The notes under the pieces were generated by a model, which saw nothing but the letters and a program-made list of their open reading frames with translations, made no database searches and had not been told where the DNA came from. A DNA stretch of 34,740 bases, taken from assembly GCA_004556705.1 (NCBI GenBank), contig SFGA01000018.1, positions 1-34,740 of the forward strand. The letters run 5' to 3'. Below are positions 6,840 through 15,146 of this stretch, one piece after another. Each line of letters opens with the position of its first letter. Positions within the stretch are counted from its first letter, which is position 1. This stretch comes from Ruminococcus sp. (lineage in GTDB: Bacteria > Bacillota > Clostridia > Oscillospirales > Acutalibacteraceae). The position numbers and the translations under genes were made by a program.

Positions 6840-7722
6840 TATTGATCACCTTCTTTATAATCATTTGAGCGCTTGCACATGAATCATAGGGTTCATAAAC
6901 TAAAATGTCTTTGGGGATACTGCTCACAAGTATGTTATTGTTGTATTCATCGCCGTAATTATAGTGACTTCTTTTATTATTATTGCAAAAATGGCGCTGA
7001 GAGTATTTGATTGGAGATGAAATGTTTTGTCGTAAAATATCAAAAAATTCTCTTCCGCCATTGTACATGCGAGATAAATTTATATCATTACAAACAATGT
7101 AGGTGTTCACATCACAAGACTGTGATATATATGTGCCCAGGACAGACAATAAATGTAATATTTTTGATTCATCACTATGTTTTTGCATATCTGAAAACAC
7201 ATATTGAAAAACGATAACATGAGGTTTCCACGAATCTCTTTCTAATTTATCTACATAATCACATGCATCTTCTGGTATTATTTCAATTTTATAATCTTGA
7301 GATGCTATCTGCTTGATGTCCGCGTGTATCTTTCTCCAAATGCCAGGGTTTATTTCTACACCTCTATATTCCAATGATTCATAATTATATATTCCTTCTT
7401 TACGTAACAAATCCAGTGCAAGGATGTCGGTACAGGGGCCACACCCTATAGAAAGTACCTTAAGCTTTTGAACATTTCGCAAATCACTTAAGTTGTAAAA
7501 AGCGTAGTAAAGTTCGGACATGTATCTGTGAGAATATTTACACACATAGTAGTCGCACATTTTTCTGCAATTATATTTTCGTGGGGCAGGTGCCGCTTGA
7601 GGAGTATGAACATAGTGTAAACATTTTCCGCAATCGTGGGGACAATGATTTTTGTATGAGCAAGTCCAACATTTGCTTTTTTTATATCTTTCATTACTCT
7701 TTTGTACGAGCTGATTTATCAT
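6829..7722 (-). CDS. Cys-rich N-terminus plus SAM-methyltransferase-like domain
   Basis: 297 residues. The first 61 contain eight cysteines (C18, C21, C27, C31, C34, C52, C56, C61), a likely zinc or Fe-S binding module. Residues 88-99 (VLSIGCGPCTD) match the SAM-binding glycine-rich motif of class I methyltransferases. YRGVEIN about 25 residues on fits the acidic ribose-binding strand, followed by a plausible Rossmann pattern (VIVFQYVFSDM). The target is unknown. It lies 11 bases after the end of the deformylase reading frame and overlaps the DUF1848 gene, so the three form a coupled tail. GGAGA precedes the ATG. Confidence 0.65.
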   Translation of the reverse strand: MINQLVQKSNERYKKSKCWTCSYKNHCPHDCGKCLHYVHTPQAAPAPRKYNCRKMCDYYVCKYSHRYMSELYYAFYNLSDLRNVQKLKVLSIGCGPCTDILALDLLRKEGIYNYESLEYRGVEINPGIWRKIHADIKQIASQDYKIEIIPEDACDYVDKLERDSWKPHVIVFQYVFSDMQKHSDESKILHLLSVLGTYISQSCDVNTYIVCNDINLSRMYNGGREFFDILRQNISSPIKYSQRHFCNNNKRSHYNYGDEYNNNILVSSIPKDILVYEPYDSCASAQMIIKKVINSDN

Positions 7723-7733
7723 TTTAATTCTCC

Positions 7734-8159
7734 TTATATCAAAATCCCATTACAATGATCGATTTCGTGCTGAATGATCTGAGCTGTTCAGCCTGTGTAG
7801 GTTTTGATGCGAGTTTGCAATTCTAAAGTCTGATACTTAATCTTGATGGATTTATAGCGTTTGCAAGGCCTCGGGCCACCGAGCAGAGAAAGACAACCTT
7901 CCTCGGTATCGTACATACCATCTTTTTTGATTATCTCGGGATTGAGCATCACGGTATATGTAGGAACTCGTCCCCTCTCGTCAAGAAAAGCGATGATACG
8001 TTTCTTGACGCCGATCATATTGGCTGCCATACCAACACAGCTTTTCTTGTGCGCCATAAGCATATCAAGCAAGTCCTGCGCGACAGGCAGATCTTCTTTT
8101 GTTGAGACCTCAGCCTTTCCTGCAAGGAATATTGGATCATGCATTAATTCTTTCACCAT
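7734..8159 (-). pseudogene. def: Peptide deformylase interrupted by one TGA
   Basis: Peptide deformylase removes the formyl group from nascent proteins using a metal held by one Cys and two His. Motif 1 (GMAANMIG) and motif 2 (EGCLS, metal Cys) are present. After YTG comes TGA at 7788-7790, and the same frame then reads TAQIIQHEIDHCNGILI to a TAA at 7734, so motif 3 (HEIDH) is intact beyond the stop. Small clostridial deformylases usually have an aromatic residue, often Trp, at that spot, so TGG to TGA is the simplest lesion. The 123-residue product lacks both metal histidines and should be inactive. The start lies two bases after the sspE stop, without its own clear ribosome site. Confidence 0.85.
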
Positions 8160-8161
8160 TT

Positions 8162-10309
8162 TTAATCACTGAACGTAATGCCGTAATAGCATTCACCATC
8201 TACTTCCTTTATAATTCTGAACCATTTTGTCTCATACGATTTCGAGATATCGACATTTTGACAACGTCTGCGGATTTCGATTCGTAAAACAACCTCCGGC
8301 TTTTCTGCTTTGAATTCATAAAGATGCTGCTCCATAATGGCTTCGTATATTTGCTTACAAGTTAGCCCTTCCGGATGATCTATCAAAACACTTACTGCGG
8401 CCTCGGCAATTGTTTTGCCTTCCGGAGTAATAACACTTTCTTCTTCTGACGTTTGCTCTTCAATAATTCTTGTCTCTTCTTCGCTGATAACTTGTACACT
8501 AAAGATTTCCATCAGCTTTTTCTTGAGTTTCTCTCTGCGTCTATTGTAATAAGCATCGAAATTCTCCAACTCAAATCCTGCATCAAAATCTATATAGTGT
8601 TCTTCGCAATACTTTTTGCGCTTATCATCATCCGGGAACTGATTATATATCCATGTCACCAAAGGAGTTTTGCTCTTTTCTTGGTTTTGCTTACCAGTAA
8701 GCAACTGCAAATTTACAAGAGTATTGGATTTTGCAGCCCACTCTTTTAAAGTGATATCGTCTAATTTCAAACCCTTTTCAGCAAAATATTTAATTAGTCG
8801 ATTTTTTTCAAAAGCGTACCGCGGATGAATATGATCTTGATGCCACTTTATCTCGCTCAGCTTCAAATCTGGGTAAAGCAGAGAAAGAATCATAAAAGTT
8901 AAAGGCCCTTTTTTGAAATTAAGTATTTCATCAACATCAGCTTCATCTACGCGCAAAGTTCTTTCTTGGAATTCAAGAACTTTCAAACTATCAAAATCAA
9001 AATGATCACTACAGCGAAGCTCAATGTCTCCATTCAAGTTCGTTTGTTTGAGCTTGCTTAAAATATTTGACAAACCGCTTTCTACGCTCGAAGAGAAAAT
9101 CTTTTTTACCATTCCAGTAATCAAAAATTTGCGGATAGTGTTTTTATCTGATTCGTGTAAATCGCTAAGACGTTTTTGAGATTTAAAAAGATAATAGGTC
9201 ACAGGTATAATTATGTAATATGCAGTGAAATTGTCATGGCAAAAACCGAAATCAACTAACAAATCCACGCTATCGCATATTGATGTTACGATTTCATCCC
9301 ACGAATCACTTACTTTTTTTACATTATCTCTTGTAAATATCTTTACTTGAAATTTTTGCGGCAAATCCATCAGTGCCAGACAAAGAGTAATTACGAAATC
9401 TTTATCAAATTTAAAATGGTCTCCCTTAGAATTTAAAGTTTCCAATAGGTTTTCAATTTTCTCTCTTCCTTCTTCCCAGTTTGCAACAATCGTTGAAAAT
9501 ACAAGGTCGCTTTTCGAAAGAGGTGTGCCTGCGCTATTTACACGCACAAAAATGTCTAAAATATCATCCAGGGATTCTTTTTTTATCTCAAAGTATGTAA
9601 TCAGTTCTTCGGTAACCAATCTTTCCCACAACAACTCAATAGTGCTCTCTATATCGTCATACTGTTCTGCCGTTAAATTAGCTAAACCAGCACCTTCAAT
9701 TTGTCGAACTAGTGCCTTAGCCTTTTTCTTTACATCATTTCTTCCGTTAGGAGAATCCGACCAAGAAATTACATCCTTCACCTTAAGCCAATAATGATTC
9801 TCATCGTTTATATCTGCCTCTTTGGGCGTAATAAACTTAAATTGGTATTTATCGTCCATTTCGCTTTTACAGCGATACAACAAATTAAGGTATAATTCGC
9901 GTTTGGGATACGGGTCGTTTGGACTTAGTCTCTTGCTAGTTTTAAAAGCATAACTTCCTCTTAAAGCACAATATAGCGAGCTCAATCTTTGCTGACCATC
10001 CAACACTGCCGTCAATCTATCTTTGCAACTAGGTTTTTCAACCTTTGTTTGCATAAATTCCAAAGCATTTTTTTCGTTATAATTGCTGATGAATTCATAA
10101 AAAGTATATTCATCAATATGCGATGGATCTTGTCCTTTTTCGATCGACCAAAACAGAAAGGTTCCTATAGGATAATTCTGCATCAAAGAATCAAAAAGTT
10201 TTTCGATTTGATGAACATCCCATACAAACTTTCGCTGAATGGATGGCAGATAATATATTTGATTTATCCCTTTTATTGTTTCAATTATAGTTTGAGCTTT
10301 ATACGACAT
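8162..10309 (-). CDS. sspE: SspE-type DUF262/DUF1524 phosphorothioation-dependent restriction protein with HARE-HTH-like C-terminus
   Basis: 715 residues. The DUF262 domain (about 1-330) carries DGQQR at 104-108 and FVRVNSAGTPLSKSDL at 254-269, the nucleotide-hydrolysis motifs of GmrSD/SspE proteins. The DUF1524 His-Me nuclease (about 485-560) shows DHIHP (492-496), NTLVNLQLL and NQEKS. In known SspE, DUF262 senses phosphorothioate marks and stimulates DNA nicking that blocks phage replication. Residues 632-712 (TIAEAAVSVLIDHPEGLTCK onward) look like a HARE-HTH winged helix, a domain predicted to read modified DNA. An acidic linker (608-627) joins them. GAGGTG precedes the ATG. It is transcribed with sspDBCA, so target marking and cutting are coordinated. 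GmrSD-type restriction of modified phage DNA is the alternative. Confidence 0.8.
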   Translation of the reverse strand: MSYKAQTIIETIKGINQIYYLPSIQRKFVWDVHQIEKLFDSLMQNYPIGTFLFWSIEKGQDPSHIDEYTFYEFISNYNEKNALEFMQTKVEKPSCKDRLTAVLDGQQRLSSLYCALRGSYAFKTSKRLSPNDPYPKRELYLNLLYRCKSEMDDKYQFKFITPKEADINDENHYWLKVKDVISWSDSPNGRNDVKKKAKALVRQIEGAGLANLTAEQYDDIESTIELLWERLVTEELITYFEIKKESLDDILDIFVRVNSAGTPLSKSDLVFSTIVANWEEGREKIENLLETLNSKGDHFKFDKDFVITLCLALMDLPQKFQVKIFTRDNVKKVSDSWDEIVTSICDSVDLLVDFGFCHDNFTAYYIIIPVTYYLFKSQKRLSDLHESDKNTIRKFLITGMVKKIFSSSVESGLSNILSKLKQTNLNGDIELRCSDHFDFDSLKVLEFQERTLRVDEADVDEILNFKKGPLTFMILSLLYPDLKLSEIKWHQDHIHPRYAFEKNRLIKYFAEKGLKLDDITLKEWAAKSNTLVNLQLLTGKQNQEKSKTPLVTWIYNQFPDDDKRKKYCEEHYIDFDAGFELENFDAYYNRRREKLKKKLMEIFSVQVISEEETRIIEEQTSEEESVITPEGKTIAEAAVSVLIDHPEGLTCKQIYEAIMEQHLYEFKAEKPEVVLRIEIRRRCQNVDISKSYETKWFRIIKEVDGECYYGITFSD

Positions 10310-10348
10310 ACAATCACCTCATTTGTTTTTGAACTTTCTTGGATTTTA

Positions 10349-10840
10349 TTAATTAATAAATCCATTTTCTTCGCTGAATGCTTCTACAATTTCATGGATT
10401 TTTGTAATGTATTCATCCCTCGTAGTTGCTCCTGTAGTAAATTGTTCGTACAACCACTCGATACCGCCTCGAACATACGTGTTAAAGAGCTTCATATTCT
10501 CCGGTGTGTCGGGATTCTTAAACGCTCTATCAATTTTTTCATCGGCATTGAGCCCTGTCGTATTATCAACAAGCATAACTATTCTAAAAATTGAAATAAG
10601 GTTATTCTGCTCTCGGTTCACAACATCTGCAAAAATCTTAACCGTATCAGAATTTGTATTCTCATCTTCGCGCTTCAGACCATAGTTAACGCCTACAATT
10701 GCCGCGGTCATATATACATCAATCATTCTTTCAAAGACACCGGCAACTTTTTCTTTGTGATCGTTTTTTTCGGTCTTTTGGCTTAAATATTTCAAATACG
10801 TAGCATATTTGCCACGAATATAAATATCGCCAGTAAACAT
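10349..10840 (-). CDS. 163-residue helical protein of the island
   Basis: Not recognised with confidence. The protein is mostly helical, with no membrane segment and no metal motif. It starts GDIYIRGKYATYLKYL, has a central REQNNLISIFRIVMLVD helix and ends acidic. Its ATG overlaps the stop of the DndD-like ATPase by one base (TAATG), so it is probably a subunit or partner of that ATPase. In Dnd clusters a small protein (DndE) follows DndD, but I see no DndE sequence features here, and this one is longer. It could correspond to one member of the SspFGH set. Confidence 0.7.
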   Translation of the reverse strand: MFTGDIYIRGKYATYLKYLSQKTEKNDHKEKVAGVFERMIDVYMTAAIVGVNYGLKREDENTNSDTVKIFADVVNREQNNLISIFRIVMLVDNTTGLNADEKIDRAFKNPDTPENMKLFNTYVRGGIEWLYEQFTTGATTRDEYITKIHEIVEAFSEENGFIN

Positions 10841-12825
10841 TAACCATCCCTCCTAACCGAAGACTTGATTTCAGAATGCTTGACAATCTGATAGATCATG
10901 CCAACTTTTTCACTCATATCAGACTGCGCAAACTCCCAATCCTTATTCATAACCACAAGTATAACCTGCTCTGCAACCTGAGGAAGTACTCTTGAAATAT
11001 TAGCGATGTGTTTCTCGTCAGCATTAGAGAATGGCGCATCCATAACAATTGGATACGGTTCGCTAGAATATTCAATTTCACCAGGCGTATTTTCTTTAGC
11101 TTTTGCTTTCTTTCTAGCCAAATCTACAATACCAGCAATGAAAGCAAAATTCTTTACCGTATCAAGTCCAGGTGAAGTGTCATTTACAAACACACCATTT
11201 CCGCTATCCACTTTGAGCGTGATATGATAGTTATCATCTATCTCTACAACACGCTGACCGTGATACATCTGAGAAAACAGCATATTTATGCTTGCATACA
11301 GATCTTCTTTTACAACACGTTCAGAGTTGTCATAGCTTGCCTGGAACCACTCATAAATTCTAGTAGCATATGCAATAGCTGCAGTAATTTTCTTGTTTTT
11401 CTCAGTAGATACGCGCAATCCATTTATAGTACTTTCAAGCGACTGAATCTGGTTTTTCACTTCACCAATCGTAGACGTGATTTCAAGAAGCAGATTTCTC
11501 TTTGCGGTAAGTACTCTATCGTTTTCCTCATTATCGCGTTCGTATTTGCCAACATCAATATTACCTTGAATGGATCTGCTTAATTCCGTAAAATGAGCAC
11601 GCTTATCATCTAACTGATTCGCATTTTCTCTAATTCGGATATAGTCTGCCCTGATGGTTTCAGCATAGTTTTCAATTTCGGTTTCGTAACGCTGGCAATC
11701 CCGCCTGAACTCGCGAATCGTGGTACCAATATGCTGCGGAGGAAGCAAGCTTTGTTCATATCTAATATGATTCACTGCACCTTGATTCATTGTCAAATCA
11801 GCGCCGCAGATACACTTTCCACGCTGCAAAATGTATTCAATAGAATCAAAATGCATTTTAGGAATGCCTTCGCCATCTTGCTTTGCATCCGCAATCACAC
11901 GATAGACCTTAGAATACAGTGCCAATGCAAAGAATTTATAAGCGTTTCTAGTAAAGTCCCGAACAATCTGCTGTTCAACATCAGCCTGATTTCTCTGCAA
12001 AAATTCTATATCGCGTTCTACACGTGTCTTTTCTTCCTGACGCGCTTTGGTATCCGCGTTTGCAAGTATCAATGCCGTTAATTCCTTCTTGCGTCCTTCA
12101 AAGTAAGCAATTTCCTCTCTTACCTGTGCTTCGCGCGCTTCAAGTGTCTGAAGCTTTTCTTTTGCGGTATCTAGATCCCTCTTGAGCCGCACACTCTTTT
12201 CATCCTGACCGATATCCAATTCTTTTTGCAGTTTGCTAATGACAGAATTAGTCTTTTTGGGTGAAAAATGATCAACAGCTTCGCTTATTGTTTCAAGCCC
12301 CATAAGACCTCTAACAGCAGAAACAACATTGCCCTTGCTATTGATTTCGGATACATGTTCACCGTCAAAGAAGAAGTAACCAGAGAGAGCTTCAGGCAAT
12401 ATCTTGTTTATGGTGTTTTGGCATTCAAATGTGGGGATTTCCTGCATTTCTCCGTTTTGTTCCTTATACTCGACTTTCAAGGTTGCCCTCGTGCAGGAAG
12501 GCTTATTACCTTCGTTTTTCGTTACAACTTGTGTTCTGCGAATAACATACAACTTGTCCTCGTGCTGCAACTCCACTTCAACAGAAACCTCAGCAGAAGA
12601 AAACATGCTCATTTCCTGTAGCGTTTCTGAGTTGATCAATTCTCTTGTTTTGAAAGAGGTGGTTCCATACAAGCACCAATTGAAAGCCTGAATGAGCGTG
12701 GTTTTTCCGCTCGTATTGTCACCCAAAATAACAGTAACATTTTTCTCTTTATCACAAGAAAATTCAACTACTTGGAGATCTTTATACTGTCTGAAATTCT
12801 TCAGTGCAATCTGCTTAATTAACAT
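10840..12825 (-). CDS. DndD-like SMC/Rad50-type ATPase
   Basis: 661 residues. Walker A GDNTSGKTT (35-43), the family motif FFFDGE, two long coiled-coil arms (about 180-280 and 360-470), and a CICGADL hook-like motif between the arms. Walker B is in PIVMDAPFSNADEK (592-605), with SPGLDTVKNFAFIAG before it. These are the marks of the DndD/RecF/Rad50 branch, in which ATP closes the heads on DNA. In Dnd systems DndD helps sulfur insertion. Here the sulfur machinery is of Ssp type, so this ATPase more likely belongs to a restriction partner. The start lies inside the preceding small gene (11-base overlap) after GGAGG. Whether it equals a named SspF, G or H protein I cannot say. Confidence 0.8.
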   Translation of the reverse strand: MLIKQIALKNFRQYKDLQVVEFSCDKEKNVTVILGDNTSGKTTLIQAFNWCLYGTTSFKTRELINSETLQEMSMFSSAEVSVEVELQHEDKLYVIRRTQVVTKNEGNKPSCTRATLKVEYKEQNGEMQEIPTFECQNTINKILPEALSGYFFFDGEHVSEINSKGNVVSAVRGLMGLETISEAVDHFSPKKTNSVISKLQKELDIGQDEKSVRLKRDLDTAKEKLQTLEAREAQVREEIAYFEGRKKELTALILANADTKARQEEKTRVERDIEFLQRNQADVEQQIVRDFTRNAYKFFALALYSKVYRVIADAKQDGEGIPKMHFDSIEYILQRGKCICGADLTMNQGAVNHIRYEQSLLPPQHIGTTIREFRRDCQRYETEIENYAETIRADYIRIRENANQLDDKRAHFTELSRSIQGNIDVGKYERDNEENDRVLTAKRNLLLEITSTIGEVKNQIQSLESTINGLRVSTEKNKKITAAIAYATRIYEWFQASYDNSERVVKEDLYASINMLFSQMYHGQRVVEIDDNYHITLKVDSGNGVFVNDTSPGLDTVKNFAFIAGIVDLARKKAKAKENTPGEIEYSSEPYPIVMDAPFSNADEKHIANISRVLPQVAEQVILVVMNKDWEFAQSDMSEKVGMIYQIVKHSEIKSSVRRDG

Positions 12826-13000
12826 TTTCGACCTCCTGAATAATGAGCTTAATGATTTTTTCTACCATCTCGTTGTCTTTGAGTTTTTTTGTTTTATAAT
12901 TCTCACGTTCCATCATATAGACACGAGTTTTAAGGCGCTGCAATTTTGACTCGTCAAGAGCTTCGTTTTGATTGTCAGTATTTACAACATCATATTCCAT
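12815..13000 (-). CDS. Small 61-residue coupled protein
   Basis: Too short to match a family, but well supported by its context. AGGAGG inside the end of the helicase gene lies eight bases before the ATG at 13000. The gene overlaps the helicase stop by 11 bases, and its own end overlaps the start of the ATPase gene by 11 bases. The product is highly charged and helical, with a likely two-helix or coiled-coil shape (KLQRLKTRVYMMERENYKTK and MVEKIIKLIIQEVE). An alternative ATG at 13006 is only two bases from the ribosome site. It may be an adaptor between the helicase and the SMC-like ATPase. Confidence 0.65.
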   Translation of the reverse strand: MEYDVVNTDNQNEALDESKLQRLKTRVYMMERENYKTKKLKDNEMVEKIIKLIIQEVENVN

Positions 13001-15146
13001 AATCATGTCCTCCTATGTAGTTCAACTGATAATACTCGTTGATTCTATCAACAAGTTTATACGATTCAGACGGATTTTCACAAAGTCTAACAAAATCGTC
13101 TAGGCGTTCTTTTTCGCGTTTGAATAATGCTATTTCACAATCTAAGTTGCTTACTCTTTCAGTAGAATCTAAGCTTCTTGGCAATGTAATAAAATCATAT
13201 ATAACCGCAAATTGTTTTCCTTTGGCCCGACGTAACACACGACCGCGTCGTTGAACGTATTCCTTAGGATTAGTACTGCTAGCCATAATAAACGCAGTTC
13301 TAATGCCAGGTATGTTCACACCTTCATCCAAACATTTAATTGCAACTAAAGCCTGTAACAAATGGCCTTCTGCGAAACTCTCTTTAATTCGTTCTCTTTC
13401 CTGAGCATCTTCTTTGGATGTGAACATAGATACTCTCATGTTCAATTTGTTTCCAAGAATATCTACGACTCGCTCTATTTGTCGTGCATCATCCTCGTCG
13501 TAATCATCTTCTCGATCAGTGAACACTTTTGTCGCACCACAATACACTAAGATATTGTTGTCGTGTTTGTATTCCTCCATAAGTTCTTCAAGAATATGTA
13601 ACTTATTACGAGCGCCGGCTATAATCCTTGCTCTCTTAATGAGCAACATTTCTGCTGATTTAGGTAGTTCATCCCCTGGATTCTTTCGAAGAATATTAAT
13701 TATCTTCTCTGTTAGTTCCGTATATTCTTTAAGTTCATCCGGTTCTAGATTGACAACAACAGGATGATAATAGTACGGAGTTAAAAATCCTTGCTTTATA
13801 GCATCCTCAAGCGTAAAAGTGATGCACACTTTTTTGAAATAATTGTACAGACTTTGCGTTCCTTCTTCATCATGATGACGTTCCAAGGTTGCTGATAATG
13901 CCAATCTGTATTTGAAATTTTCTAGCATGCATTTTTGCAAACGTTTCGCGCCAAAGTTATGTGCTTCGTCCACAACAATGCAAAGATTGCCTTTTGCAGC
14001 GCGCAAAATATCTTGAACGTAATCCGTGGAATAAGATGCGTTGACCATTATTGCACAGAAATTCTTGATTACCCCCAGCTTATAATCGCTAAGTGTTAGT
14101 TTGAATTTCTTTTTCCAATCGTATTTAGAATAACAAATTAACGGAGTCACATTAAATCGCTTTATATCTTCAACCCATTGCTCAACCAAATGCTGATATG
14201 GACAAAGGATAATAACGCCTATATTGTCTTTTAGTTTCTCCGACAAAGCAGATAATGCACCTAGTGCAGTAAAAGTTTTGCCTGCGCCTGTTGCCATATC
14301 AAATATTCCTTGTCCATCTGATTCCATCCAATTGTTTATAGCTTCCAATTGATATGGGTGGTCATCGAACGAAACGTCAGGAGGAACACGAAAAACATTT
14401 TTCGCAACGCTTTCAGCTTCTCTTTCCCTCAAAGAACATTCAATAGCATCAACTTGGCTATCAACTTTATCTCGCTTGTACTCCAACAGCTTCTTAACCG
14501 CAATCTCAGGGAAATCTATAATCGTTACATGAGAGTCAGCATTTGTCCAAAGCATATGGAACGCCAATTCTTTTTGAGCAACTTTTTTCTCTTCGAAAGA
14601 TGACTGCCATGAGCAATACACATCCATCACTTCATAGTTATCAACAAATGCGGTTTCTGACTCATTTGTTGATCCTGAAAAAGCGATAACGTTGTTATCT
14701 GAATCATATACAAGACCCATCTTTTCGTGATAAATACCAAGTTGGTTGCGCCCGTGAGTAAATGCTATTTTAATATCCAGCTTACCGACCGCAATTAATG
14801 TAGCAAGCATATTGAGTCTTTCACTTTCAAAATAACTTGTCGGCTCTTTAAACTCTCGCATAATTGCGTTAGTTACTACTTGCTCCCGAGATTCATAACC
14901 TTTTTGAATCGCGAGTATATCTTCTTCGGAAAGTCTGGGAGATGCAATCAGCTGAATGTGTCCGCCGTTAACGACCATCTCCGATATTCCCTTTGCAATT
15001 TGAATCAATGCTGTAGAAGAAAAGAAGCCGACTGCGCGCTTGTATTTAACTGCGCGAGATAAGACAGGGATATAAAAATCCTTAATGACATCGCTCTTAC
15101 CAGATCTGTATTCAGTATTTAATTTGATATCTTTGAATGACATCAT
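12990..15146 (-). CDS. PLD-family nuclease fused to SF2 DEAH helicase
   Basis: 718 residues. The N-terminal phospholipase-D-like domain (about 15-200) has H140-x-K142 and downstream D148/D150 and SGSTNES, matching the HxK(x4)D active site of PLD nucleases. The helicase part (about 255-660) has the Q-like DDHPYQLEAI, Walker A MATGAGKT (284-291), DEAH (393-396), LSATLERH and the motif VI stretch QRRGRVLRR. Such fusions translocate on DNA and cleave it, and are recurrent in restriction and phage-defence loci. The ATG overlaps the sspA stop (TAATG). Together with the next three genes it forms a candidate second restriction module of SspFGH kind. The domain call is strong; the module name is inference. 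Confidence 0.85.
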   Translation of the reverse strand: MMSFKDIKLNTEYRSGKSDVIKDFYIPVLSRAVKYKRAVGFFSSTALIQIAKGISEMVVNGGHIQLIASPRLSEEDILAIQKGYESREQVVTNAIMREFKEPTSYFESERLNMLATLIAVGKLDIKIAFTHGRNQLGIYHEKMGLVYDSDNNVIAFSGSTNESETAFVDNYEVMDVYCSWQSSFEEKKVAQKELAFHMLWTNADSHVTIIDFPEIAVKKLLEYKRDKVDSQVDAIECSLREREAESVAKNVFRVPPDVSFDDHPYQLEAINNWMESDGQGIFDMATGAGKTFTALGALSALSEKLKDNIGVIILCPYQHLVEQWVEDIKRFNVTPLICYSKYDWKKKFKLTLSDYKLGVIKNFCAIMVNASYSTDYVQDILRAAKGNLCIVVDEAHNFGAKRLQKCMLENFKYRLALSATLERHHDEEGTQSLYNYFKKVCITFTLEDAIKQGFLTPYYYHPVVVNLEPDELKEYTELTEKIINILRKNPGDELPKSAEMLLIKRARIIAGARNKLHILEELMEEYKHDNNILVYCGATKVFTDREDDYDEDDARQIERVVDILGNKLNMRVSMFTSKEDAQERERIKESFAEGHLLQALVAIKCLDEGVNIPGIRTAFIMASSTNPKEYVQRRGRVLRRAKGKQFAVIYDFITLPRSLDSTERVSNLDCEIALFKREKERLDDFVRLCENPSESYKLVDRINEYYQLNYIGGHDYGI

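Noticed and set aside
7788..7790. TGA read as Trp or selenocysteine
   Set aside because: Other genes in the window (for example those ending at 30860 and 32932) use TGA as a normal stop, and no SECIS-like hairpin is apparent right after it.
10349..10840. DndE identity for the 163-residue protein
   Set aside because: It follows a DndD-like gene, but it is longer than DndE and I do not see DndE sequence features.
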